NCBI GenBank assembly: GCA_900540045.1 | Contig: UQEF01000020.1 | Location: forward strand, 1 to 34,496 | DNA: 34,496 bases | Source: an uncultured Eubacteriales bacterium | GTDB lineage: Bacteria > Bacillota > Clostridia > Christensenellales > Aristaeellaceae | Direction of reading: 5' to 3' | Part shown: positions 1 to 6,738 of the stretch, one piece after another | How positions within the stretch are numbered: position 1 is the first letter of the stretch | Layout of the letters: every line of letters begins with the position of its first letter | Position numbers and translations under genes: made by a program | Notes under the pieces: generated by a model | Databases searched by the model: none | What the model was told of the DNA's origin: nothing | What the model saw: only the letters and a program-made list of their open reading frames with translations

Positions 1-195
1 CCGTTCACATAGATTTCAAGGTCGGCCATGAGCCGGGGAAAATCCGGGTGGGTCGGCCAGTTCACATAAGAGGGAATTAACCACCAGCCCGCTTTTCAAT
101 AGTTCAATCATATCATCACTCAATTGCAGGTCTGCAAGATCGGCGTTTGAGTGATTTTTTGTTTGGGAACGGCCCAGCAGATAATCAACAGTCAC
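1..195 (-). pseudogene. Xre-type regulator C-terminal remnant, frameshifted
   Basis: On the minus strand the sequence reads VTVDYLLGR, the usual end of an Xre-type helix-turn-helix domain. It is followed by a short acidic helix region (LADLQLSDDMIELLKSG) and LLCEL. After LLCELAD at about position 50 one extra C shifts the frame. The other frame then continues as HPDFPRLMADLEIYVN to the window edge, which is the expected continuation. There is no start codon or N-terminal DNA-binding part, because the sequence upstream is the end of the LysR gene. The fragment is therefore a truncated, frameshifted remnant. The family assignment rests on the YLLGR motif and the two-frame match. The true end lies outside the window. 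Confidence 0.6.
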
Positions 196-1069
196 AAATG
201 CCTGACAGGCATTTCTTTGCATGCGCAATCAGAGCGCTGACCGCGGGGAAGGCAACCTGATGCTTCTTCCAGACCAGGACCGATCCAAAGGCCAGGGGCG
301 GATGCAGCGGCACAAAGCGCAGGCCTGGATACTGGCAGTCCAGACGGATGCACAGAGCGTCGCCAAAGCCGTTTCTGACCAGCATGGCCACGTTGTACAA
401 AAGGTTGTAACGAACGGAAATGTCCAGCTTTTGAAATTCATCGCCAAACCAGTTGGCCAGCTCGTGCTGAACCATCTCCCTGCCGGAGATCATCAGCGGC
501 CGTCCTACCAGATTCTCCGGCCGTACGAACGGCAACCGCCCCAGGGGGGAATCCTCCTGCGTCAGCACGCCCCATTCTTCTTGTACCGGCACGCGGATAA
601 ACTCGTATCGGGATATATCCACCGGTTCGGGAAACAATCCGATATCCAGCGTGCCGTTTTCAATGCGCTCCTTGATGTGATCGGCATTTCCGCTGTAAAA
701 GCGGTAGCGCACCCTGGGATAGCGCTGGCGAAAGGAAGAAAGGACCTCCGCCAGCGCCGACACGCTGCGCGTTTCACCGCTGCCGATGGCAATTTCACCC
801 GTGAGCTCCTCGTCTTTGTGAGCAAAATCCTTTTCGGTGCGTTCCGTGAGCTCCACGATTTCCTGCGCCCTGCGCCGGAGAAGCAGGCCATCCTGCGTTA
901 AGACGATGCGGTGGTTGCTTCGTTCAAACAGCTTTGTGCCCAGCTCCTCCTCCAGTTCCCTGATCTGGCGGGACAGGGTGGGCTGCGTTACATGCAGAAG
1001 CTGGGCTGCACGGGTGATATTCTCCTCTCTGGCAATCATCAAAAAGTACTTTAATACGCGCAGCTCCAT
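185..1069 (-). CDS. LysR-family transcriptional regulator
   Basis: A 294-residue cytoplasmic regulator. Residues about 4-62 form the winged helix-turn-helix, with the family pattern ITRAAQLLHVTQPTLSRQI followed by LEEELGTKLFER. Residues about 90-285 form the periplasmic-binding-protein-like effector domain. The start is supported by AAGGAGGG seven to eight bases upstream. The last residues (GICDC) run into the Xre remnant, so the original C-terminus was probably replaced or trimmed by a rearrangement. A degraded paralogue lies directly upstream on the same strand. Regulators of this type often sit beside small redox or cyclophilin-like genes, and such a remnant is found nearby. The ligand and targets are unknown. 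Confidence 0.93.
   Translation of the reverse strand: MELRVLKYFLMIAREENITRAAQLLHVTQPTLSRQIRELEEELGTKLFERSNHRIVLTQDGLLLRRRAQEIVELTERTEKDFAHKDEELTGEIAIGSGETRSVSALAEVLSSFRQRYPRVRYRFYSGNADHIKERIENGTLDIGLFPEPVDISRYEFIRVPVQEEWGVLTQEDSPLGRLPFVRPENLVGRPLMISGREMVQHELANWFGDEFQKLDISVRYNLLYNVAMLVRNGFGDALCIRLDCQYPGLRFVPLHPPLAFGSVLVWKKHQVAFPAVSALIAHAKKCLSGICDC
196..214. repeat. Perfect 19-bp palindrome at a gene junction
   Basis: Nine bases on each side of a single central base are exactly complementary (AAATGCCTG-A-CAGGCATTT). It lies inside the last codons of the LysR gene, exactly where LysR sequence gives way to the Xre remnant. It could be a transcription terminator stem for the LysR gene, an operator, or a recombination scar. 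No T-run follows on the minus strand, so a plain intrinsic terminator is less likely. Confidence 0.6.
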
Positions 1070-1168
1070 GGTCTCCCTCCTTTTGGGGCGGATCAGGCAT
1101 AAGTAGTAAAGAAAACAGCCTGCCGGGATTTTGCAGCAGCGATCCTGTCAGACGATTTCAGCATGGCC

Positions 1169-2052
1169 TCAAGCTGTGGTTAAAAAGTCTTTGAGAAACG
1201 CGATAAATGTTGTGGCAGCCGGCGAAAAGGGCTGTTGACGCCGCCAGGCCAGAACGCTGGTCGTCCATAATGCCGGAGACAGCGGACGAAATGCCATTTT
1301 TGTTTCATCCAACAGAGGCAGCGACCCGTGAATCACAATGGCATACCCCAGCCCCTGCCTGACCATCAGGGAGGAGTTGGTGCTCAGATTGCTGGTGAAA
1401 CAGATGTTCAGCCTTGAATAGGCGCTGCCAAACCAGTTGGCCAACTCGCTTTGTACGCTGAGGCGCCTGGGCAGAATCAGCGGCAGCGCCGACAGCTCTT
1501 CACCGTCAGGCATTTGCGGCCTGCCAGTGCATCGTCGGGACGCATGAGCACACCTCATTCTTCCCGTTCGGGAAGGCGAATGTGATCATATTTATCCATA
1601 TCGACGGGTTCCAGCAGCAGTCCCACATCGATGAGGCCCTTGTCCATCTGCTCTTTCACAACGTCGGCATTGGCCGTCAGCAAATCGAACGCAACCAGTG
1701 GATATTGCGCATGAAAAGCCTCACAGCACCGGGCCAGTACCGAGCCGGCCGCGAGTTCGCCGCTTCCGATGCTGATGCGGCCCTCCAGCGTTTCGTTTTG
1801 ACTTACAAATTCCTGCTCGGTTTTATCGGCCAGGGCCACCAGTTCTTCCGCGCGGCGGCGCAGCAGCGCGCCTTCGTTGGTCAAGGCAATTTTTCTTGCT
1901 CCCCGCTCCATGAGTTTTACGCCCGGTTCCTCTTCCAGCATGGAAAGCTGGCGGGACAAGGTTGGCTGCGTAATATGCAGCACTTCCGCCGCACGGGTAA
2001 TGTTCTCCTCCCGAACGACGGTCAAAAAATAACGAAGAACACGGAGCTCCAT
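1169..2052 (-). pseudogene. LysR-family regulator broken by a stop and a frameshift
   Basis: This is a paralogue of the neighbouring LysR gene; both begin MELRVL.YFL..REENITRAA. The N-terminal 165 codons (2052 to 1558) contain the complete HTH domain and the first half of the effector domain. The frame then meets TGA at 1555-1557 exactly where the paralogue has Trp (EEWGVL versus EE-stop-GVL). After the TGA the same frame continues as GVLMRPDDALAG, and a one-base shift near 1525 moves the homology into another frame (RPQMPDGEEL to the end at 1169). Two independent lesions point to a pseudogene rather than one sequencing error. The N-terminal half could still be made as a DNA-binding fragment. 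Confidence 0.85.
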
Positions 2053-2084
2053 CCGCTTACTCCCCCCTTGTCATCCTATCTGCG

Positions 2085-2113
2085 ATGATAGCAGGAGCCC
2101 GTTCGTTCGTCAA
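2085..2113 (-). promoter_or_regulatory. Sigma-A promoter of the LysR pair
   Basis: On the minus strand TTGACG (2113-2108) is followed after 17 bases by TATCAT (2090-2085). The start codon of the broken LysR gene lies about 33 bases further on. The near-consensus boxes and ideal spacing make this a good housekeeping promoter. The intact LysR gene could be read from it too. Confidence 0.6.
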
Positions 2114-2238
2114 TATTGGTATGAAAAGCGCAGCTTTTGGCGGGGGATGGCGAGGCGTATGCTGCACGCCGATAAACCGGCGCGCAGACCGGGTAACGAC
2201 CGCAGGCTTATTGCGGCCCTATGGCAAAGCCATGATTC

Positions 2239-2393
2239 CGGCAGGCTGCCATAGAGCTCACGACCGCCGTCATTTCGGACGATCGGGGCGGCATCGCCTT
2301 AAACTGCTCCGCCTCCGGGGTATCATACAGCACTGCGTCAATCGAAACTTGGCAAGAAAGTTGCCTCATCATCCCTGGTATTTCACAAACCAT
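2239..2393 (-). pseudogene. Remnant of a cyclophilin-like fold protein
   Basis: The minus strand encodes AVLYDTPEAEQFKAMPP, resembling the opening strand-helix of small bacterial cyclophilin-like proteins (…AVLYDTPAAEDF…LP). After EMT the frame changes, and the next frame gives GGRELYGSLP (2268-2239), the next conserved block of that family. Nothing recognisable of the rest of the domain follows. The gene is therefore frameshifted and truncated. Such proteins are commonly encoded next to LysR regulators like the two here, which supports the reading. The identification is from remembered family patterns only. Confidence 0.55.
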
Positions 2394-2507
2394 AAGAAGG
2401 CAGCATCAGAAATTTGTTGCCAAATTTCCAAACAGGTAAAGCAGAGGAGGAAGCAAGGGTCCCTCCCGGAAGCGGGCTGTGCAAACCTGCGGATAAACAT
2501 GCAAACA
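2394..2507. other. Intergenic stretch with no recognised gene
   Basis: Together with the sequence from 2053 this forms a gap of about 500 bases between the LysR pair and the lipoprotein gene. Apart from the promoter, the cyclophilin-like remnant and the terminator listed separately, nothing recognisable was found. The open frame across 2085-2600 on the plus strand has no family resemblance. Confidence 0.4.
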
Positions 2508-2539
2508 GGGCCGGACGCGAGAAAGTCAGCGTCCGGCCC
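2508..2539 (-). terminator. Rho-independent-type hairpin after the lipoprotein gene
   Basis: An 11-bp perfect stem (GGGCCGGACGC with its complement) encloses a 10-base loop. It starts 11 bases past the stop codon of the lipoprotein gene. On the minus strand it is followed by a T-rich but broken tract (TGTTTGCATGTTT), so termination is likely but not textbook. Confidence 0.65.
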
Positions 2540-2550
2540 CAAGAGGTCCG

Positions 2551-3465
2551 TTAATACATGGTTTTCATGCTGCCGCGGATTTCGCCAAAAACATCGATAA
2601 AATCTTCACGGAAGCCGGCGGGGAAGAGGATTTCCAGACCATAGAGCGTGCGGTCGATACATACGTACTGGATACGGCCTCCAATTTCCACCCCATCGGT
2701 ACGGGTGGCGGTGTAGTTGGCATAGACGCCAAGGCTGCCCATCATGTAACGGGTGGCGGTATAGCTGGGCTTGAAGGAGGAGATATCGCTGGCGCCGCCA
2801 ATGATATCCAGCCGCTCCTTGACCAGCGATTCCAGATCGCTCTGATTGTAGTTGGAGGTCACGGTCTGGGCAGTGATGGTGATTACGCACTGCTGTCCAT
2901 CCTTGATCTGGGATTCCGGCTCGCGCAGGATGAAGGTCTGCGCCTGGCTTTCATCCACAAGCCAACCCGCGGGAGCCTTGAAGCTCACGCCCACGGAAGC
3001 TGCGCTGTAGTCGCCGTAGGTAAAGCTCAGCGAGGGACGCGGGGTGGGAGTGGGCATATCGATGGGGTCCAGCGGGATGGGGGTGCTGCCCGCATAGGGG
3101 TAGACCGTGCCCGTCGGCTCCGGAATATAAAGATCACTGCCGTCATCCAACTCCGGGTCAATGTAGTTTTCCTCGTTCAGGGCGTCCTGCTCGGTAAAGC
3201 TGTTCTCCAGCGCCACATCATAAGGGTTCGTATCAAAGATGCTCTGAGGGGCAGAGGCATCCGCCGTGCCGGCTCCGCTGGCGGCATCCGCCGTAGACGG
3301 ATCGGTTTCGGTCTCCGGCACGATGGGCTCCGGGGTCGGGGTGGCAGGACCCAGGGCCTGCGTCACTTCCGGGAACTGCTCGGTGGCGGATGGCTGGCCG
3401 GAGCAGCCGCTCAGGGTCAGCGCGGCCAGCAACAGGCAGAGCAGGGGCTTCCATAGGCGTTTCAT
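2551..3465 (-). CDS. Secreted lipoprotein of unknown function
   Basis: A 304-residue protein beginning MKRLWKPLLCLLLAALTLSGC. This is a lipoprotein signal peptide with the lipobox LSGC, so the mature protein should be anchored to the outer face of the membrane through that Cys. Residues about 22-140 are a Pro/Thr/Asp/Glu-rich low-complexity linker that includes a TPTPRP segment. Residues about 145-304 look like one compact alpha/beta domain (SFTYGDYSAASVGVSFKAPAGW… to IRGSMKTMY). It vaguely resembles the PsbP-like domains of other Firmicute lipoproteins, but this cannot be claimed. The ATG at 3465 is chosen over an in-frame TTG at 3480 because GGAGG overlaps that TTG and sits correctly for the ATG. 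It has its own promoter and terminator, so it is probably monocistronic. Confidence 0.85.
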   Translation of the reverse strand: MKRLWKPLLCLLLAALTLSGCSGQPSATEQFPEVTQALGPATPTPEPIVPETETDPSTADAASGAGTADASAPQSIFDTNPYDVALENSFTEQDALNEENYIDPELDDGSDLYIPEPTGTVYPYAGSTPIPLDPIDMPTPTPRPSLSFTYGDYSAASVGVSFKAPAGWLVDESQAQTFILREPESQIKDGQQCVITITAQTVTSNYNQSDLESLVKERLDIIGGASDISSFKPSYTATRYMMGSLGVYANYTATRTDGVEIGGRIQYVCIDRTLYGLEILFPAGFREDFIDVFGEIRGSMKTMY

Positions 3466-3552
3466 GACTGTTCCCTCCAAATTGACGGCTGCGGCCGTCC
3501 ATGTCCAAAAAAGAGACGATCAACACTGGGGGAGAATTTCATTTGTCATGGT

Positions 3553-3582
3553 ATTGTAACATTTTTACGGGCGGTCCGTCAA
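3553..3582 (-). promoter_or_regulatory. Sigma-A promoter of the lipoprotein gene
   Basis: TTGACG (3582-3577), an 18-base spacer and TACAAT (3558-3553) on the minus strand. The -35 box contains the TGA stop codon of the upstream yhaM gene. The implied 5' untranslated region is about 80 bases. Confidence 0.7.
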
Positions 3583-4547
3583 CCTTTGTCCTCGCCGGGG
3601 GTCAGGGTGTCGTAGTCAGCGTGGTAGAGACGGCGGTCCAACGACCAGATTTTATCGGAGAATACGCCGGGCTTAACCTTGGCAATGGCGGAGGACATCT
3701 CGTTCATGCGGGCGTCAAGCAGGTCCACCCAGTGCAGCACCTCGGCTTCGGGGAACATGGGCTTGCGTGGGCTGCCATACTCTGCCTCGCCATGATGGCT
3801 GAGCAGCATGTGCTCAAGCAGCAGCACCGGTTCGCCGCTGATGCCCAGGTCGTTTGCAGCTTCCTGAATGCGCGTGACCCCCAGCACCAGGTGCCCCAGC
3901 AGCAGGCCTTCGCGGCTGTAATCGCGCACCACGCCGAGGTTGTCAGAGATCATTTCCTCGGTTTTGCACAGGTCGTGCAGGATCACGCCTGCATAGAGCA
4001 AATCAGCATTGAGCCAGGGGTATACGCCCACCACCGCACGCGCCGTGCGCAGCATGCCCGTGGTGTGGTGCAGAAGGCCTCCGCGTTCGGCATGATGAAT
4101 GCGCTGGGCGGCGGGATAGTAGCGCAGCTTCTCATCGTAGCGGCGCAGCAGCTCGCGTGTCAGATCCCGCAGGGGCTGGCTCTGGAAAGCGTCCACCGCG
4201 TCATAGAGCTCGCGCAGCATGGCTTCGGGAGCCTCCGGCGCGCAGGGGGTGAGGGCGGACAGGTCCACGCCGTCGGAGGGGGTCATGGCACGGATGCGCT
4301 CCACGCGCAGCTGCAGGCGGCCGTTGTATTCCAGCGTGCCGCCGCGCACCTTGACCACGCTGCCGGGCGCGGGAGGGGGCACGTTTCCATCCCACACCTT
4401 GGCGTTGACTTCGCCGGTACGGTCGGCCAGATTCAGATCCAGGTATTTGGCGCCGTTGCCGCCCGTGCGCTGGTCGGACGAGCGCACCAGCAAAAAGCCC
4501 TCGAAGCGCTGGTCCTTGAGAAGGTCGCAAACATTTGGCTGGGGCAT
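3579..4547 (-). CDS. yhaM: 3'-5' exoribonuclease YhaM family (OB fold plus HD domain)
   Basis: A 322-residue cytoplasmic protein. Residues about 7-90 form an OB-fold nucleic-acid-binding domain (FEGFLLVRSSDQRT…YLDLNLADRTGEVNAKVWDG). Residues about 145-290 form an HD hydrolase domain with metal ligands in GGLLHHT (His160/161) and ILHDLCK (His191-Asp192), plus a later LLSHHGE. This order and length match YhaM, a manganese-dependent 3'-5' exonuclease of Gram-positive bacteria acting on RNA and single-stranded DNA. The gene begins 12 bases after the dnaB stop and is probably co-transcribed with it. GGAGCG lies just upstream of the start. Confidence 0.9.
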   Translation of the reverse strand: MPQPNVCDLLKDQRFEGFLLVRSSDQRTGGNGAKYLDLNLADRTGEVNAKVWDGNVPPPAPGSVVKVRGGTLEYNGRLQLRVERIRAMTPSDGVDLSALTPCAPEAPEAMLRELYDAVDAFQSQPLRDLTRELLRRYDEKLRYYPAAQRIHHAERGGLLHHTTGMLRTARAVVGVYPWLNADLLYAGVILHDLCKTEEMISDNLGVVRDYSREGLLLGHLVLGVTRIQEAANDLGISGEPVLLLEHMLLSHHGEAEYGSPRKPMFPEAEVLHWVDLLDARMNEMSSAIAKVKPGVFSDKIWSLDRRLYHADYDTLTPGEDKG

Positions 4548-4559
4548 GAAAACGCTCCT

Positions 4560-5954
4560 TTATGCATCAGTATCCATATACATGGCCACGCGCGTGCCCG
4601 GCAGGTTGGTGTAGCGGGCAAATTCCGCCTGCCACTCCACATTGACCACGCCCACAGGGCCGTTGCGCTGCTTGGCGATGATGATTTCGCCCGCGTTGTC
4701 GTCGGGCTTGGGGCCGTCCTCCGCACCGGCGGAGGCATAGTACCCCTCGCGGTGCAGAAAGAGCACCACGTCGGCGTCCTGCTCGATGCTGCCGGAATCG
4801 CGCAGATCGCTGAGCATGGGACGCTTGTCGGTGCGTGCGGCGGGCGCGCGGCTGAGCTGCGCGCAGGCCAGCACGGGAATTTTCAGCTCCAGGGCGATGG
4901 CCTTGAGCTGGCGGCTGATCTCGCTGACCTCCAGCTGGCGGTTTTCCACGCGCTTGTCCGTGCCCATCAGGCCCAGGTAGTCGATTACGATCAAATCCAG
5001 GCCCTGCTCCATCATCAGCCGGCGGCACCGGCTGCGCAGCTGTGAGGGGGTCAGGCCGGGCGTATCGTCGATGTAGACGCGGCAGGAGGATAGATCATTG
5101 ATGGTATCGCCGATTTTGACCCATTCGTCGTCGGAGAGCATGCCGCTGCGCACACGCTGCATATTAATGCCGGCGGCGGAACAAAGCAGGCGCAGACCAA
5201 TCTGCTCGCTGGGCATTTCCATGCTGAACACGGCCACGCAGCGCTTGGCCTTGGTGGCGGCAAACTGCGTAACGCCCAGCGCCATGGAGGTCTTGCCCAT
5301 GGCGGGACGCGCGCCCACCAGCACCAGTTCGCCCCCGTGCAGGCCGGTGAGCATGCGGTCCAGGTCGTACAGGCCTGTGGGCACGCCGGACAGACGGCCC
5401 TTGAGGCGGCTGAGCTCCTCGATCTGATCAAAGGTGGACATGAGTACCTTGTTGAGCGGCACCAACGTTTCGGCCCCGGCACGCCGCATCACAATATCAA
5501 AGATGAGGCGCTCGGCATTGTGCAGCACGTCGGCGAGCGAATCGGACTGGGCGTAACACTGCCGCTGAATGGTCTGGGCGGCGGAGATGAGCCGACGCAG
5601 GGTGGATTTTTCCTGTACAATCTGGATGTACGTGCGGGTGTTGGCAGTGGTGGGCACGAATCGCACAGCCTGCAAAAGATAGGGCGCACCGCCCACGCCG
5701 TCCAGCGTGCCGCGCCGGGTAAGCTCGTTGCCCACGGTCATGAGATCGACGGGGTTGCCGGCAATGTGCAGGGCGCGCATGGCTTCGAAAATTTCCTTGT
5801 GCTCGGCGGAGTAGAAATCCTCCGGCACGAGGGTCTCAAAGGCGAGGGTGGCCGCGCCGGAATCCTGGAGCATCGCGCCCAGCACCGAGCGTTCGGCGTC
5901 GATGCTGCTGGGGGGCAATGCGGATGCGATTTGTTCGGACACGCCGGTTTCCAT
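4560..5954 (-). CDS. dnaB: Replicative DNA helicase DnaB/DnaC
   Basis: A 464-residue hexameric helicase that unwinds DNA at the replication fork. Residues about 15-115 are the N-terminal primase-interaction domain (SIDAERSVLGAMLQD). The RecA-like motor follows with Walker A GARPAMGKTS at about 214-223, FSMEMP at 243-248, Walker B LIVIDYLGLM at about 321-330, and the C-terminal arginine-finger region (DLRDSGSIEQDADVVLFLHR). The frame is open further upstream to 6104, but GGGAGG before the ATG at 5954 and family length fix the start there. The order rplI-dnaB is conserved in Firmicutes; here a repeat-filled gap separates the two. The B. subtilis equivalent is called dnaC. Confidence 0.96.
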   Translation of the reverse strand: METGVSEQIASALPPSSIDAERSVLGAMLQDSGAATLAFETLVPEDFYSAEHKEIFEAMRALHIAGNPVDLMTVGNELTRRGTLDGVGGAPYLLQAVRFVPTTANTRTYIQIVQEKSTLRRLISAAQTIQRQCYAQSDSLADVLHNAERLIFDIVMRRAGAETLVPLNKVLMSTFDQIEELSRLKGRLSGVPTGLYDLDRMLTGLHGGELVLVGARPAMGKTSMALGVTQFAATKAKRCVAVFSMEMPSEQIGLRLLCSAAGINMQRVRSGMLSDDEWVKIGDTINDLSSCRVYIDDTPGLTPSQLRSRCRRLMMEQGLDLIVIDYLGLMGTDKRVENRQLEVSEISRQLKAIALELKIPVLACAQLSRAPAARTDKRPMLSDLRDSGSIEQDADVVLFLHREGYYASAGAEDGPKPDDNAGEIIIAKQRNGPVGVVNVEWQAEFARYTNLPGTRVAMYMDTDA

Positions 5955-6098
5955 GCGGTTCCCTCCCTTCGGATGAATGACGGAGACACAAGAGCGGCAC
6001 AGAACCGCCAAAAACGCGGAAAAGCAGCCCCAGGCAAGCCGGCCGCCGCGACAGAAGCACCGAGACGGCGAAGCAAAGATGCCCGTCCGGACATGGGG

Positions 6099-6278
6099 CG
6101 GCATCCTGCCGGGGCCGCGGGGACGGCGAAGCGGCGTGCGTCAACTCCGGCGGAGTGAAACGGCATCATGCCGCGCGGAGTGAAACGGCATCCTGCCGGG
6201 GCCGCGGGGACGGCAAAGCGGCGCGCGTCAACTTCGGCGGAGTGAAACGGCATCATGCCGGGAAGCGGCATCATGCCG
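6099..6278. repeat. REP-like cluster of short palindromes and an 87-bp direct repeat
   Basis: Two copies of a 75-base unit (6099-6173 and 6186-6260) differ at only a few positions and are spaced 87 bases apart. Each copy begins with CGGCATCCTGCCG and ends with CGGCATCATGCCG. A fifth, isolated CGGCATCATGCCG sits at 6266-6278. All five are self-complementary and could form hairpins. The cluster occupies most of the 335-base gap between rplI and dnaB. It is not a plausible coding region, because the repeated peptide seen on the minus strand is out of frame with dnaB and has no family resemblance. The likely explanation is a dispersed REP/BIME-type element; a role in mRNA stability or termination is inference. 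Confidence 0.75.
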
Positions 6279-6289
6279 TGAAGGCCGCC

Positions 6290-6733
6290 TCAGGCGGCGA
6301 TGACGGAAACCTTCATGGGGGTGGTCACGCCGGAGTAGAGCCAAACGGTGATGTCTACATCACCCACCTGGCGGATGGGCTCGCACTCGATCTTGCGCTT
6401 GTCCACGTCCACGCCGTGCTGTTCCTTGAGAGCGGCGGCGATTTCCTGGCTGGTGATGCTGCCGTAGAGGCGCCCCTGCGAGCCGCACTTGACCTTCAGG
6501 GTGACGACCTTACCGCGCAGGCTGTCGGCCAGCTTCTGAGCAGCCTCGCGGCGCTCGCGCTCCAGACGCTCCTCGTTGGCGCGTTTGCGCTCGATTTCCT
6601 TCACTGCGCCGGGCGTGGCCTCCACAGCCCACTTGCGGGGAAAGAGATAGTTGCGGGCAAAGCCGTCGGATACGTTGAGAACGTCGTCTTTCTTGCCGGT
6701 GCCCTTGACGTCGCAAAGCAAAATCACTTTCAT
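6290..6733 (-). CDS. rplI: Large-subunit ribosomal protein L9
   Basis: A 147-residue protein that binds 23S rRNA. It opens with the typical MKVILLCDVKGTGKKDDVLNVSDGFARNYLFPRKWA (N-terminal domain, about 1-50), continues with a long charged connecting helix (about 50-80), and ends in the C-terminal globular domain. AAGGAGGG is placed seven to eight bases before the ATG at 6733. The ribosome binding site overlaps the last codons of the upstream yybS-like gene, so the two are translationally close. The stop codon lies in the loop of a short perfect hairpin (6284-6298, GCCGCC-TGA-GGCGGC), which together with the downstream palindromes may mark the transcript end. Confidence 0.96.
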   Translation of the reverse strand: MKVILLCDVKGTGKKDDVLNVSDGFARNYLFPRKWAVEATPGAVKEIERKRANEERLERERREAAQKLADSLRGKVVTLKVKCGSQGRLYGSITSQEIAAALKEQHGVDVDKRKIECEPIRQVGDVDITVWLYSGVTTPMKVSVIAA

Positions 6734-6738
6734 GGATA

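Noticed and set aside
3501..5045. A 514-codon plus-strand open frame across yhaM and dnaB
   Set aside because: It lies antisense to two clear housekeeping genes, has no family features, and is rich in Gly/Ala/His as expected for an antisense frame in GC-rich DNA.
5955..6104. N-terminal extension of DnaB from 6104
   Set aside because: The extra 50 residues are not part of DnaB proteins and the ribosome binding site lies before the ATG at 5954.
5738..6274. Minus-strand frame with repeated MMPFHSA-type peptide
   Set aside because: The repetition comes from the palindromic DNA repeats; the frame overlaps dnaB out of register and has no ribosome binding site.
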